Origin: JAWWOW01 sp033851265
GTDB lineage: Bacteria; Actinomycetota; Actinomycetes; JAWWOW01
Direction of reading: 5' to 3'
Assembly (NCBI GenBank): GCA_033851265.1
Contig: JAWWOW010000016.1
Span: 1 to 64,000, forward strand
DNA length: 64,000 nt
The notes beneath the pieces are model-generated. The model was not told the DNA's origin. It did no database searches and saw only the letters and a list, made by a program, of their open reading frames with translations. This document shows positions 1 to 9,282 of this stretch, piece by piece. How positions within the stretch are numbered: position 1 is the stretch's first letter; the number at the start of each line of letters is the position of its first letter. Made by a program: the position numbers and the translations under genes.

Positions 1-2
1 GG

Positions 3-131
3 CGATGGCACAACGCCAAAACAAAGGGTGGATGGACCGTCACACAAAACGACGACCGCACCTGGACCTGGACCAGCCCCCACGGCCAAACCCACACCAC
101 CGAACCACACGACTACCGGCTCGGGCCATAA
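3..131 (+). CDS. C-terminal end of a DUF222/HNH endonuclease-like protein (5' end outside window)
   Basis: Reading from base 3, an open frame of 42 codons ends at TAA 129-131. Its product is rich in Trp, Thr and His and has the pattern TWTWTSPHGQTHTT shortly before the stop. This resembles the extreme C-terminus of actinobacterial DUF222/HNH (13E12-repeat type) proteins, where a Gly-Gly-Trp stretch and a TWTSP-G-T tail follow the HNH zinc-finger nuclease motif. The HNH motif itself would lie upstream of the window, so the family call rests only on the tail. The gene converges on atpC with 24 bases between the stops. Such genes are multicopy in many Actinomycetota and are often mobile or decaying. 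Confidence 0.6.
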   Translation, partial: RWHNAKTKGGWTVTQNDDRTWTWTSPHGQTHTTEPHDYRLGP

Positions 132-155
132 CCTCCGCGGCGCTAGCAGCACCAA

Positions 156-554
156 CTAGTGGTCGACGGTCTCCCCTGCAGCGTCGAGTCGAGCCTGCGC
201 GCGCAGGAATGCTGAGCGTCCTTCTGCGTCGTCCTCGTCGGCGTCCTTGTGTTCGTCGTACGCGCGCCGTGCGCGGGACACGTCGATGTCATCGGAGAGT
301 TCTGCGCGTTCGGCAAGGATCTGCACGCCGTCGTCGGTGACGGAGAGAAAGCCGCCGTGCACGGCTACGCGGATCTCTTCACCCTCGCTGACGCCAATGC
401 GGACGACATGCCCCTCGGCGAGTACGCCGAGCAGCGGCGCGTGCCCCGGCAAGATGCCGATCTCACCCTCGAGAGTGCGGGCGTTGACCACCTCCGCCTC
501 CCCCGACCAGACCTCGTGATCGACGGCGACGAGCTCGACCTGCTGGGTAGCCAC
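156..554 (-). CDS. atpC: F1Fo ATP synthase epsilon subunit
   Basis: This is the 132-residue epsilon subunit of the F1 central stalk. It couples rotor movement to catalysis and can inhibit ATP hydrolysis. The N-terminal beta-sandwich is recognisable from EGEIGILPGHAPLLGVL (about residues 29-45) and the GGFLSV strand near 67-72. The C-terminal part is a short helical stretch rich in Asp, Glu and Ala that ends without a long second helix, as is usual in Actinomycetota. It is the last gene of the minus-strand atp operon, five bases after atpD, and has no obvious terminator before the convergent HNH fragment. Confidence 0.95.
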   Translation of the reverse strand: MATQQVELVAVDHEVWSGEAEVVNARTLEGEIGILPGHAPLLGVLAEGHVVRIGVSEGEEIRVAVHGGFLSVTDDGVQILAERAELSDDIDVSRARRAYDEHKDADEDDAEGRSAFLRAQARLDAAGETVDH

Positions 555-559
555 CGGGC

Positions 560-2197
560 CTACTCGCCGCCTGCGTCAGACTTTGGCTTCTCGTCGCCGC
601 CCGCGTCAGCCGACTTTGCCGTGTCGTCGCCGCCGCCCGCGTCAGCCGACTTCGCCGTGTCGTTGTCGCCGCCGCCCGCGTCAGCCGACTTCGCCTTGTC
701 GTCGCCGCCGCCTTTCGAGCTGGACTTCTTGTCGCGGCCGTCGTCGCTGCCCTCCATCGCCTTGGCCTTCTCTTCGGCGTCTTCGATACCGCCGCACATG
801 AAGAAGGCCTGCTCGGGCAGGTGGTCGTAGTCGCCGTCGGCGATGGCCTTGAACGACGAGATGGTTTCCGACACGGGCGTGAACTTGCCCGGGATACCGG
901 TGAACTGCTCGGCGACAAAGAAGGGCTGCGATAGGAACCGCTCGATGCGACGCGCGCGCGCGACGATGACACGGTCCTCCTCGGACAGCTCATCGACGCC
1001 GAGGATGGCGATGATGTCCTGCAGGTCCTTGCTGCGCTGCAGGATCTCCTTCACGCGCTGGGCGACCTGGTAGTGCTCCTCGCCGACGTACCGCGGGTCG
1101 AGGATTCGACTCGTTGAGTCGAGCGGGTCGACCGCGGGGTAGATGCCCTTCTCCGAGATGGACCGCGAGAGCACCGTTGTCGCGTCGAGGTGAGTGAACG
1201 TCGTGTGCGGTGCCGGGTCGGTGATGTCGTCGGCAGGGACGTAGATCGCCTGCAGCGACGTGATCGAGTGACCGCGCGTCGAGGTGATGCGCTCCTGCAG
1301 TTCACCCATCTCGTCGGCGAGAGTCGGCTGGTAACCCACGGCCGATGGCATCCGGCCGAGCAGCGTGGACACCTCGGAGCCGGCCTGGGTGAACCGGAAG
1401 ATGTTGTCGATGAACAGCAGCACGTCCTGCTTCTGTACGTCGCGGAAGTACTCCGCCATCGTCAGGGCGGCGAGACCGACGCGCATACGAACACCCGGCG
1501 GCTCGTCCATCTGACCGAAGACCAACGCCGTGTCCTTCAACACGTTGGCCTCTTCCATTTCCAGGTAGAGGTCGTTGCCCTCGCGGGTGCGCTCGCCCAC
1601 ACCGGCAAACACCGAGACGCCGCTGAACTCCTGCGCGACGCGGCGGATCATCTCTTGGATGATGACGGTCTTACCGACACCGGCGCCGCCGAACAATCCG
1701 ATCTTGCCGCCGCGGACATAGGGCGCGAGCAGGTCAATGACCTTGATGCCGGTCTCGAAGACCTCAGTCTTCGCCTCGAGCTCGTCGAATTTCGGAGGCT
1801 GCCGGTGGATTGGCCAGCGCTCGGTGATCTCCAACCCCTTGGGGTCGGTGTCGAGCGGCTCACCGAGCACGTTCCATACGTGGCCCTTGGTGACGTCGCC
1901 GACCGGCACGCTGATGGGCGCGCCCGTGTCGATGACGTCAGTGCCGCGGACAACGCCGTCGGTCGCCGCCATGGAGATCGCGCGGACCATGTTGTCGCCG
2001 ATGTGCTGGGCGACCTCGAGGGTCAGCGTGCGGGTGTCGTCGCCGATGGTCCGAGTGAGGTGCAGCGCGTTGTTGACCTCGGGCATCTGGTCCGGCGCGA
2101 ACTCGACGTCGACGACGGGTCCGATGACGCGTACGACGCGACCGGTGCCTCCGCCATCCGAGGAAGCGGCTGCGGGTGTCTCGATTGTGGCTGTCAT
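560..2197 (-). CDS. atpD: F1Fo ATP synthase beta subunit with a repetitive C-terminal tail
   Basis: This is the catalytic beta subunit (545 aa). The P-loop GGAGVGKT is at about residues 170-177, followed by the GERTREGNDLY segment and the conserved DELSEEDR and FFVAEQFTG regions. Beta subunits normally end shortly after the segment matching the DHLPEQAFFMCGGI element. This one carries about 65 further residues made of Lys/Asp/Gly/Ala/Ser repeats with the unit DTAKSADAGGGD. The N-terminus also has a low-complexity lead of about 18 residues. The ATG overlaps the atpG stop by one base (TGATG), which fits translational coupling. The core call is secure; a role for the tail is unknown. Confidence 0.96.
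   Translation of the reverse strand: MTATIETPAAASSDGGGTGRVVRVIGPVVDVEFAPDQMPEVNNALHLTRTIGDDTRTLTLEVAQHIGDNMVRAISMAATDGVVRGTDVIDTGAPISVPVGDVTKGHVWNVLGEPLDTDPKGLEITERWPIHRQPPKFDELEAKTEVFETGIKVIDLLAPYVRGGKIGLFGGAGVGKTVIIQEMIRRVAQEFSGVSVFAGVGERTREGNDLYLEMEEANVLKDTALVFGQMDEPPGVRMRVGLAALTMAEYFRDVQKQDVLLFIDNIFRFTQAGSEVSTLLGRMPSAVGYQPTLADEMGELQERITSTRGHSITSLQAIYVPADDITDPAPHTTFTHLDATTVLSRSISEKGIYPAVDPLDSTSRILDPRYVGEEHYQVAQRVKEILQRSKDLQDIIAILGVDELSEEDRVIVARARRIERFLSQPFFVAEQFTGIPGKFTPVSETISSFKAIADGDYDHLPEQAFFMCGGIEDAEEKAKAMEGSDDGRDKKSSSKGGGDDKAKSADAGGGDNDTAKSADAGGGDDTAKSADAGGDEKPKSDAGGE
570..712 (-). repeat. Tandem 36-39 bp repeat coding the AtpD tail
   Basis: Three near-identical copies start at about 600, 636 and 675, with a degenerate fourth copy at about 570-599. 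Each encodes a unit close to DTAKSADAGGGD. Unit length is a multiple of three, so copy-number change would lengthen or shorten the tail without changing the frame. Confidence 0.85.
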
Positions 2198-3105
2198 CAG
2201 TAGTCGTCACTCCCGGTTGCGGCGAGGGCGTCGGCTCCACCGACGATCTCTGAGATTTCCTGGGTGATCTCGGCCTGGCGGGCCGAGTTCGCCGCTCGTG
2301 TCAGTGAGCGGATGAGCTCTTCAGCGTTATCGGTCGCCGCCTTCATCGCGCGACGTCGAGCCGCGCTCTCGGATGCAGCTGACTCCAGCAAAGCCGCATA
2401 GATTCGGCTCTCGACGTATCGCGGCAGCAGCGCGTCGAGAACTTCTTCGCCGGACGGCTCGAACTCATAGAGCGGCATGATGCCCTCGGGCGGTGGCTCG
2501 TCGGTCTCCACGACGACGAGGGGCAGGACACGAACTGCTTTCGGCCGCTGCGTCAGCGGCGACACGAACTCGGTGAACACCACGTGGATCTCGTCGACGC
2601 CACCCTCGTCCGTCGGCTCGATGAACGCGGCGATGAGCGCGTCGGCGGCAGCCTTTGCATCGTCATAGGTCGGTTGCTCCGAAAATCCGGTCCACGACTC
2701 GGCGATGTCGCGGTTGCGGAAGCGGTAGTACGCCAGCGCCTTCCGACCGATCAGATAAGGGACGGTCTCCTTGCCCTCGTCACGCAAGAGCTGCATCAGC
2801 TCCTCACCCGTGCGCAGGGCGTTGATGCTGTAGCCACCGGCGAGACCACGGTCGCTCGTGATCACGAGCACCGCTGCCCGGGTCGGGTTCTCAATCGCCG
2901 TCGTCAGCGGGTGCTCGGTTGTCGACTGGGTGGCGACCGCGGAAACGGCGCGGGTGATCGCATCCGCGTACGGCTTCGCCGCCTCGACCCGCTGCTGGGC
3001 TTTGACGATCCGCGACGCAGCAATGAGCTCCATCGCGCGCGTGATCTTCTTCGTCGACTGGACGGAGCGGATCCGGCGACGGTAAACGCGGAGCTGAGCA
3101 CCCAT
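2197..3105 (-). CDS. atpG: F1Fo ATP synthase gamma subunit
   Basis: This is the rotor shaft subunit (302 aa). The N-terminal coiled-coil helix holds the signature RIRSVQSTKKITRAMELIAA (residues 11-30). The C-terminal helix holds RQAEITQEISEIVGGADAL near the end, and together these form the asymmetric axle inside alpha3beta3. The Rossmann-like middle domain contains the VLVITSDRGLAGGYS motif at about 79-93. Length is normal for actinobacterial gamma subunits. The stop TGA shares its last base with the atpD start, and the atpA stop lies 6 bases upstream of the start, so the gene is in the middle of the operon. Confidence 0.97.
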   Translation of the reverse strand: MGAQLRVYRRRIRSVQSTKKITRAMELIAASRIVKAQQRVEAAKPYADAITRAVSAVATQSTTEHPLTTAIENPTRAAVLVITSDRGLAGGYSINALRTGEELMQLLRDEGKETVPYLIGRKALAYYRFRNRDIAESWTGFSEQPTYDDAKAAADALIAAFIEPTDEGGVDEIHVVFTEFVSPLTQRPKAVRVLPLVVVETDEPPPEGIMPLYEFEPSGEEVLDALLPRYVESRIYAALLESAASESAARRRAMKAATDNAEELIRSLTRAANSARQAEITQEISEIVGGADALAATGSDDY

Positions 3106-3111
3106 GTCGAG

Positions 3112-4776
<1,665 letters not shown>

Positions 4777-4813
4777 ATGCCTCTTCCTCTTGTCGCTGTC
4801 TTCATGCGCACCA

Positions 4814-5644
4814 TCAGCCGGCGATCCGCCGCCGCGCCAACTCGACGCGGTTGACGATGCTGCCGTCGATGACCTCATCGCCAACGCGCACCGTCAGGCC
4901 ACCAAGCAACGATGTGTCAACGGTTGACTGAATCTGGACCCGACGACCGAACGCTGTCGCCAACGCATCACCGAGCCGTGCGGTCTGTTCGTCGGTGAGC
5001 GGAACTGCGGTCCACACTTCTGCGACCAGTCGCTGGCGGCGTTCTGCGGCAAAGCGAACGTAGTCCTCGAGCACCCGGTCGAGACGCCGGCCGCGGGGCG
5101 CGCGCACTGCCTCGGTGGCCAGCCGCAAGGTTGTCGGCCGGACCTTGTCGCGCAGGACATCCTGGAGGAGCTGGATCCGCGGCTCCACCGGCACGGTGAT
5201 GTCACCGAGCACAACCTGCAGTTCTGGCTGGCGCTCCAAGATGCGCGCGAACCGGAACAACTCATCCTCGACATCCTCGAGCTCTTCGGCCCGCTCCGCC
5301 GCGGCGAGCACCGCCTGCACACCGAGAAGGTCGGCCGCGTCGACGAGGTCAACGGGACGTGACCATCGCGACGTGACGAGCGTCTGTACGACGTCGAACG
5401 CCGGAGCGGACAACTGCTCGCCCAGCAGCTGCTGTGCCAACCGCGACCGTGCGTCCTCGGCTAGCCCGGGGTCCGACAGCGCACGACGGAGCCGTCCCTC
5501 GCGGTAGAGCAGATCCGCCACGGCGAACAAGTCCTCGCCGAGCCGTGTCAGCTCCTCGGGACCGAGGTTCGCGACACCCGCGTCGAGGCGCTCCCGTGCC
5601 GCCGCGAGTGCTTCGCGGCTGGCACCCAACAACCCGACAGCCAT
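4814..5644 (-). CDS. atpH: F1Fo ATP synthase delta subunit
   Basis: This is the delta subunit (276 aa), the peripheral-stalk cap that joins F1 to the b subunits. The helical N-terminal OSCP-like domain covers about residues 1-110. The family signature near the C-terminus reads GGLTVRVGDEVIDGSI, ending in an Arg-rich helix. At 276 residues it is longer than the roughly 180-residue proteobacterial form but typical for Actinomycetota outside mycobacteria, where delta stays separate from b. It starts 2 bases after the atpF stop and is co-transcribed with it. Confidence 0.95.
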   Translation of the reverse strand: MAVGLLGASREALAAARERLDAGVANLGPEELTRLGEDLFAVADLLYREGRLRRALSDPGLAEDARSRLAQQLLGEQLSAPAFDVVQTLVTSRWSRPVDLVDAADLLGVQAVLAAAERAEELEDVEDELFRFARILERQPELQVVLGDITVPVEPRIQLLQDVLRDKVRPTTLRLATEAVRAPRGRRLDRVLEDYVRFAAERRQRLVAEVWTAVPLTDEQTARLGDALATAFGRRVQIQSTVDTSLLGGLTVRVGDEVIDGSIVNRVELARRRIAG

Positions 5645-5646
5645 GA

Positions 5647-6171
5647 CTACGTCAGCGCCCGATCGGACTGATCGATCTCCTCGATGAACCGGTCGACGGT
5701 CCGCCGCTTGCGAGCCTCGTCCTCGAGCGACTCACCGACGATCCGGCTGGCAAGGTCGACCGCTAGCCGACCGACCTCGGTGCGCAGCTCGTCCATCGCA
5801 CGCTGGCGGTCGACCTCCATCTGTCGCTGGTTCGCGGCTGTGATCGCCGCCGCCTGCTCGGCTGCCTGCCTGCGCATCTCTTCGACGATGCGCTTGCCTT
5901 CGCTGCGGGCTTCCTCGCGCATCTTGGCCGCCTCGGCGCGCGCTTCGTTCAGCGCGTTGCGGTACGCCTCCTCGGCCTTCTTGAGCTTCTCGTCGGCTTC
6001 CCGCGCCTCTTCGAGAGCCCTTCGGATGACCGCCTGCCGGGCCTCGAGCGCCTTGTTGATCGGCGGGATCACCTTGGTCCAGAGGATCCACAAGATGATG
6101 AAGAACGCGATCAACTCCGCGATGAACGTCGCGTTGGGAACGAGGAAGTTGCTCGCCTGGTAGTCGGACAT
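5647..6171 (-). CDS. atpF: F1Fo ATP synthase b subunit
   Basis: This is the peripheral stalk b subunit, 174 aa from the ATG at 6171. It has one membrane helix near residues 14-36 (ATFIAELIAFFIILWILW), the conserved IPPINKAL turn, then a long charged coiled coil rich in Ala, Glu and Arg that forms the stator. Ten more codons are open upstream, but that start would lie inside atpE. The ATG at 6171 lies 7 bases after the atpE stop and gives a normal N-terminus. Confidence 0.96.
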   Translation of the reverse strand: MSDYQASNFLVPNATFIAELIAFFIILWILWTKVIPPINKALEARQAVIRRALEEAREADEKLKKAEEAYRNALNEARAEAAKMREEARSEGKRIVEEMRRQAAEQAAAITAANQRQMEVDRQRAMDELRTEVGRLAVDLASRIVGESLEDEARKRRTVDRFIEEIDQSDRALT

Positions 6172-6178
6172 GTCGCTG

Positions 6179-6469
6179 CTACTTGCCGAGGACGAATACA
6201 AACAGCGCCATGAAGGCGAGGTTGATGAAGTACATGGCCTCGACCAGACCGACGGTCAGGAAGAAGATCGTGAACAACCGCGGCTGTGCTTCCGGCTGAC
6301 GCGCCACGCCGGCGATCGTCTGGGCACCGGCCAGACCGTCACCGACGGCCGCGCCGATGGCGCCGCCGGCCAAGGCCAAACCGCCACCGACGAAGGCGCC
6401 GGCGGTCTTGATGGCGGAGTTCAGTTCGGTGTCAGTAGCGGCGAGGATGAGTTGCTGCGAAGCGGACAT
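6179..6469 (-). CDS. atpE: F1Fo ATP synthase c subunit
   Basis: This is the proton-carrying c-ring subunit (96 aa) with two membrane helices. Helix 1 is the Gly/Ala-rich GGGLALAGGAIGAAVGDGLA. The polar loop has the RQPE signature at 57-60. Helix 2 carries the ion-binding Glu77 in TVGLVEAMYFI, which points to proton coupling because the sodium-binding ligand set is absent. It is about 15 residues longer at the N-terminus than the mycobacterial c subunit, with a hydrophilic lead of about 20 residues. The 77-base gap before it (from atpB) is the largest within the operon core. Confidence 0.97.
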   Translation of the reverse strand: MSASQQLILAATDTELNSAIKTAGAFVGGGLALAGGAIGAAVGDGLAGAQTIAGVARQPEAQPRLFTIFFLTVGLVEAMYFINLAFMALFVFVLGK

Positions 6470-6546
6470 GGGCTCCTAGCTCCGTTTCGGGGCGCACGTG
6501 GCCCGGTTCGAGGTGAGATGCAGGCTATTCGTTGCGGGCGATCTGG

Positions 6547-7263
6547 TCAGTGGCCCTCCTCGGAGAGGGCGAATGTGAAGTAAAGAACGGTCAACAGCGC
6601 GAAGATGAAGGCCTGGATCACGCCGATGGCCATGTCGAAGGGCTTCCAGAGCAGGTCTCCGAACGGCACCACGGCCACCGGGAGCAGCCCGATGAGCGCG
6701 ATCATGATCCCGCCGGAGAACAGGTTGCCGAACAGTCGCAGCGACAACGTGACCGGCTTAACGACTTCCTCGATCACCTTGATGGGCGCCTGTCCGATCG
6801 GCTTGAAAAAGCCGCGAACGTAGGCGAACCCTCGCCGGCGCAGGGCCACGACGTGCACCCAGATGATGACCGTCAATGCCAGTGCGTAGGGCAGGTTGAC
6901 GTCCGCGGTCGGCGACTTGAGGTACTCCCCGTCACTGCTCGGGATGATCTCGATCCAGTTGGCAATGAGGATGAACAGGAACAACGACACCGCGAGCGGT
7001 ACGACGAAGGAGGCCTGCGGGCCGATGGTGTTCTCCACCTGCTTCTTGGTGGTGTCGACGACCATCTCCCAGAACAACTGCAGCTTGCCGGGTACGCCGT
7101 CCGTCGCCTGGCGGGCCACGAGCAGCCCCAACCCGCAGACAATGACACCGGCGATGACAGTGCAGTAGATGGTGTCGACGTTCCAGGTGAGACCGAGCCA
7201 CTGCGCGGTGTGATGCTCGCCGACTTTGATTTCGGCGGCCGGAAGGAAGCCTGCCGCGATCAC
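6547..7263 (-). CDS. atpB: F1Fo ATP synthase a subunit
   Basis: This is the membrane stator subunit a (238 aa) that forms the proton half-channels. Five to six hydrophobic segments are visible. The essential arginine is R176 in LSLRLFGNLFSGG, which faces the c-ring glutamate. The VIQAFIFALLTVLYFTFAL segment near the C-terminus is also family-specific. It begins on GTG at 7263 and overlaps the preceding membrane gene by four bases (GTGA), implying coupled translation. Confidence 0.96.
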   Translation of the reverse strand: MIAAGFLPAAEIKVGEHHTAQWLGLTWNVDTIYCTVIAGVIVCGLGLLVARQATDGVPGKLQLFWEMVVDTTKKQVENTIGPQASFVVPLAVSLFLFILIANWIEIIPSSDGEYLKSPTADVNLPYALALTVIIWVHVVALRRRGFAYVRGFFKPIGQAPIKVIEEVVKPVTLSLRLFGNLFSGGIMIALIGLLPVAVVPFGDLLWKPFDMAIGVIQAFIFALLTVLYFTFALSEEGH

Positions 7264-7736
7264 GGGCCCGCCCCTTCCTTACGCAGCGTGCGGATCATCG
7301 AGCCCGACGCGGCGGCGAGCATCAGCAACTGGAAGAACGCGAGCCCGAAGAGCACGGCCAGGCCCTCGGGTCGGAACAGCACAGCCACGGCCAACGCGAT
7401 GAGGCTGATGACGGTGAGCCGGGCGAGCACGCCCATGGCGAAGCGCTTCTTGTCCGGCTCCGCGCGCATGGCGTAGCGACCGGCGGAAACCTGGACGGCG
7501 GCGCCGTTCGCGATACCCAAGCCGAGGCCGACGCAGAAGAGCAGGCCGACGCCGATGTGGCCGACCAGCGCAGTGATAGCCAAACCCACCCCGCCGAGGG
7601 CCGCAGCAATGACGACGGCGCGCCGGAAGTGCCGCGTGACCTCCGCGAGCGGGAGGGCGATGGGGGCAGCCCCCGACGCGGCTTCGGATGCGGTCTCGTG
7701 CACCTGCTTCGGTCCTTCGGTTCGTACGCCGGTCAT
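7260..7736 (-). CDS. atpI: ATP synthase-associated membrane protein, AtpI/subunit I type
   Basis: This is a 158-residue membrane protein starting at the ATG at 7736 (MTGVRTEGPKQ), with about four hydrophobic segments between residues 40 and 150. Its place directly before atpB, with a 4-base overlap, and its size match the poorly conserved AtpI-like proteins, which are thought to help c-ring assembly. Sequence similarity to AtpI is weak by eye, so the name comes mainly from context. A longer open frame reaches 7802 but would overlap the upstream small gene. Confidence 0.75.
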   Translation of the reverse strand: MTGVRTEGPKQVHETASEAASGAAPIALPLAEVTRHFRRAVVIAAALGGVGLAITALVGHIGVGLLFCVGLGLGIANGAAVQVSAGRYAMRAEPDKKRFAMGVLARLTVISLIALAVAVLFRPEGLAVLFGLAFFQLLMLAAASGSMIRTLRKEGAGP

Positions 7737-7752
7737 GTATTCGGTCAGATCG

Positions 7753-7974
7753 CTACTGCCGTAGGAACTTGCGCATTTGTGCCCACACCGTCGCCACCGC
7801 AAGTACGACGCCGGCCGCGAGTCCGATCATCGTGCAGACCGGCACGGTGTCCAACTGCGAGTCGAGCAGCCATCCGATGCCGAAGCCGAGTCCCACCGAC
7901 GCGCCTGCGCTGACACCCAGCGTCAGCAGGTCGACGAGACTCGGGCCGCCCGACCGCGGCCCGCGAGTAGCCAT
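7753..7974 (-). CDS. AtpZ/AtpI-family small membrane protein
   Basis: This 73-residue protein has two membrane helices, the first Gly-rich (ASVGLGFGIGWLLDS) and the second VCTMIGLAAGVVLAVATVW. The GxGxGxxxxxxLD pattern and the short basic C-terminus match the small AtpZ/ATPase-gene-1 family found at the head of many atp operons, sometimes linked to magnesium or ion handling. It is the first gene of the atp cluster in transcription order. The 186 bases between it and wecA (7975-8160) contain no other gene and probably hold the atp promoter, though I could not point to clear -35/-10 boxes. Confidence 0.8.
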   Translation of the reverse strand: MATRGPRSGGPSLVDLLTLGVSAGASVGLGFGIGWLLDSQLDTVPVCTMIGLAAGVVLAVATVWAQMRKFLRQ

Positions 7975-8160
7975 TCACGCCCCGGCCGCTCAGCCGACTT
8001 CGCCGGTGGTGCAGCGGGTGTCGGACATGGCGTCTCCAGGGTTGGTCGACCCGCACACGGACGGTGTGTGGGGTGGGCCTGTCCCGACCCGGCGAAATAT
8101 CCGCTGGCAGGACGCGGTGACGCTACCACGCAGGTCAGAGCCCAATTTCGGCAGGGTGAC

Positions 8161-9273
8161 TCACTTTTCTGACGACGCAGCTCGCGCAGCACGTGTGCGC
8201 GGGAGGGTGCTCACGAGGGTGACGAGAGCACCGAGACCGGCGGCAACACCGACAATGAGTAGTGGACCTTTCGTCAGTGAGACCGAGACGACACTGAACG
8301 CGAACAGCGCCGCCCAGAAGTACATGAGCAGCACGGCGCGGGTCTGCGAGTGGCCTATCTCGAGCAAGCGATGGTGCAAGTGGCGCTTGTCGGGTGTGAA
8401 CGGTGACTGTCCGGCCACGCTCCGTCGCACGATCGCCAGCACGAAGTCCAGGAACGGCACGACGAGCACGAGCAACGGGAGCAGCAGCGGCAGCGTGGCG
8501 GGGAACAGTTCGAGACTGCTCACCGCCTGGTAGTCGAACTGCCCCGTCAGGGAGACCACGGACGCCGAGAGCATCAGGCCGATGAGCATCGAGCCGGAGT
8601 CGCCCATGAAAATCCGCGCCGGGTTGAAGTTGTGCGGGAGGAATCCTGCGCAGGCACCGATGAGCACCGCAGTGATGAGCGTCGGCGGGTTGGCCCGCTC
8701 GAACCCCTTCTCAACCGCTAATGAATACGAGTAGGCGAAGAGCGCGACCGCACCGATGCCGACGACGCCGCTGGCTAGCCCGTCCAGCCCGTCGATGAAG
8801 TTGACCGCGTTGATGATGATCACAACCACGACCACGGTGGCAATCGCGCCCAGCTGCTGATCGAGCACGACTGTGCCGCTCGGCAACGGGATCCAGAGCA
8901 ACTGCACGCCCTCGAGCACGAGGACCCCTGCGGCGAGGATCTGGCCGGCGAGCTTGGTCAACGCGTCGAGGTTGAACCTGTCATCGATGACACCCAGCAG
9001 GCACACGAGTCCACCGGCGAGCAAGACGGCCCTGACCTCCGAGGTGTCACGGAAGGTCGAGTTCAGCTTCGGCAACCGGGCGGCGACGAGCAGTGCGCCC
9101 GCGATTCCGGCGTACATCGCCACCCCGCCGAGCCGAGGGGTGGGGATGGCATGCACGTCACGATCGCGGACCTCGGCCATCGCGCCGATGCCGACCGCGA
9201 GCCGACGGCAGACCGGCGTCAGCAGATAGGTGATCGCTGCCGCAAGGCAAAGGACAAGCAGGTACTCGCGCAC
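8161..9273 (-). CDS. wecA: Undecaprenyl-phosphate GlcNAc-1-phosphate transferase (WecA/TagO/MraY family)
   Basis: This is a polytopic transferase (370 aa, about ten membrane helices) that moves a sugar-1-phosphate from a UDP-sugar to a polyprenyl phosphate. In mycobacteria the orthologue starts arabinogalactan linker synthesis. Family motifs are GVIDDR (94-99, the Mg-binding Asp pair), NFIDGLDGLA (158-167), FMGDSGS (222-228) and KRHLHHRL near 297-303. It begins on GTG 20 bp before the atp leader, directly after glyA, with 9 bases between the glyA stop and this start and no clear Shine-Dalgarno sequence. wecA next to the atp operon is conserved across Actinomycetota. Confidence 0.93.
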   Translation of the reverse strand: MREYLLVLCLAAAITYLLTPVCRRLAVGIGAMAEVRDRDVHAIPTPRLGGVAMYAGIAGALLVAARLPKLNSTFRDTSEVRAVLLAGGLVCLLGVIDDRFNLDALTKLAGQILAAGVLVLEGVQLLWIPLPSGTVVLDQQLGAIATVVVVVIIINAVNFIDGLDGLASGVVGIGAVALFAYSYSLAVEKGFERANPPTLITAVLIGACAGFLPHNFNPARIFMGDSGSMLIGLMLSASVVSLTGQFDYQAVSSLELFPATLPLLLPLLVLVVPFLDFVLAIVRRSVAGQSPFTPDKRHLHHRLLEIGHSQTRAVLLMYFWAALFAFSVVSVSLTKGPLLIVGVAAGLGALVTLVSTLPRTRAARAASSEK

Positions 9274-9282
9274 AACTCAGAA

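Noticed and set aside
4777..4884. Longer N-terminus for AtpA
   Set aside because: The extra 36 residues overlap atpH, are not conserved in character, and the internal ATG has the normal N-terminus.
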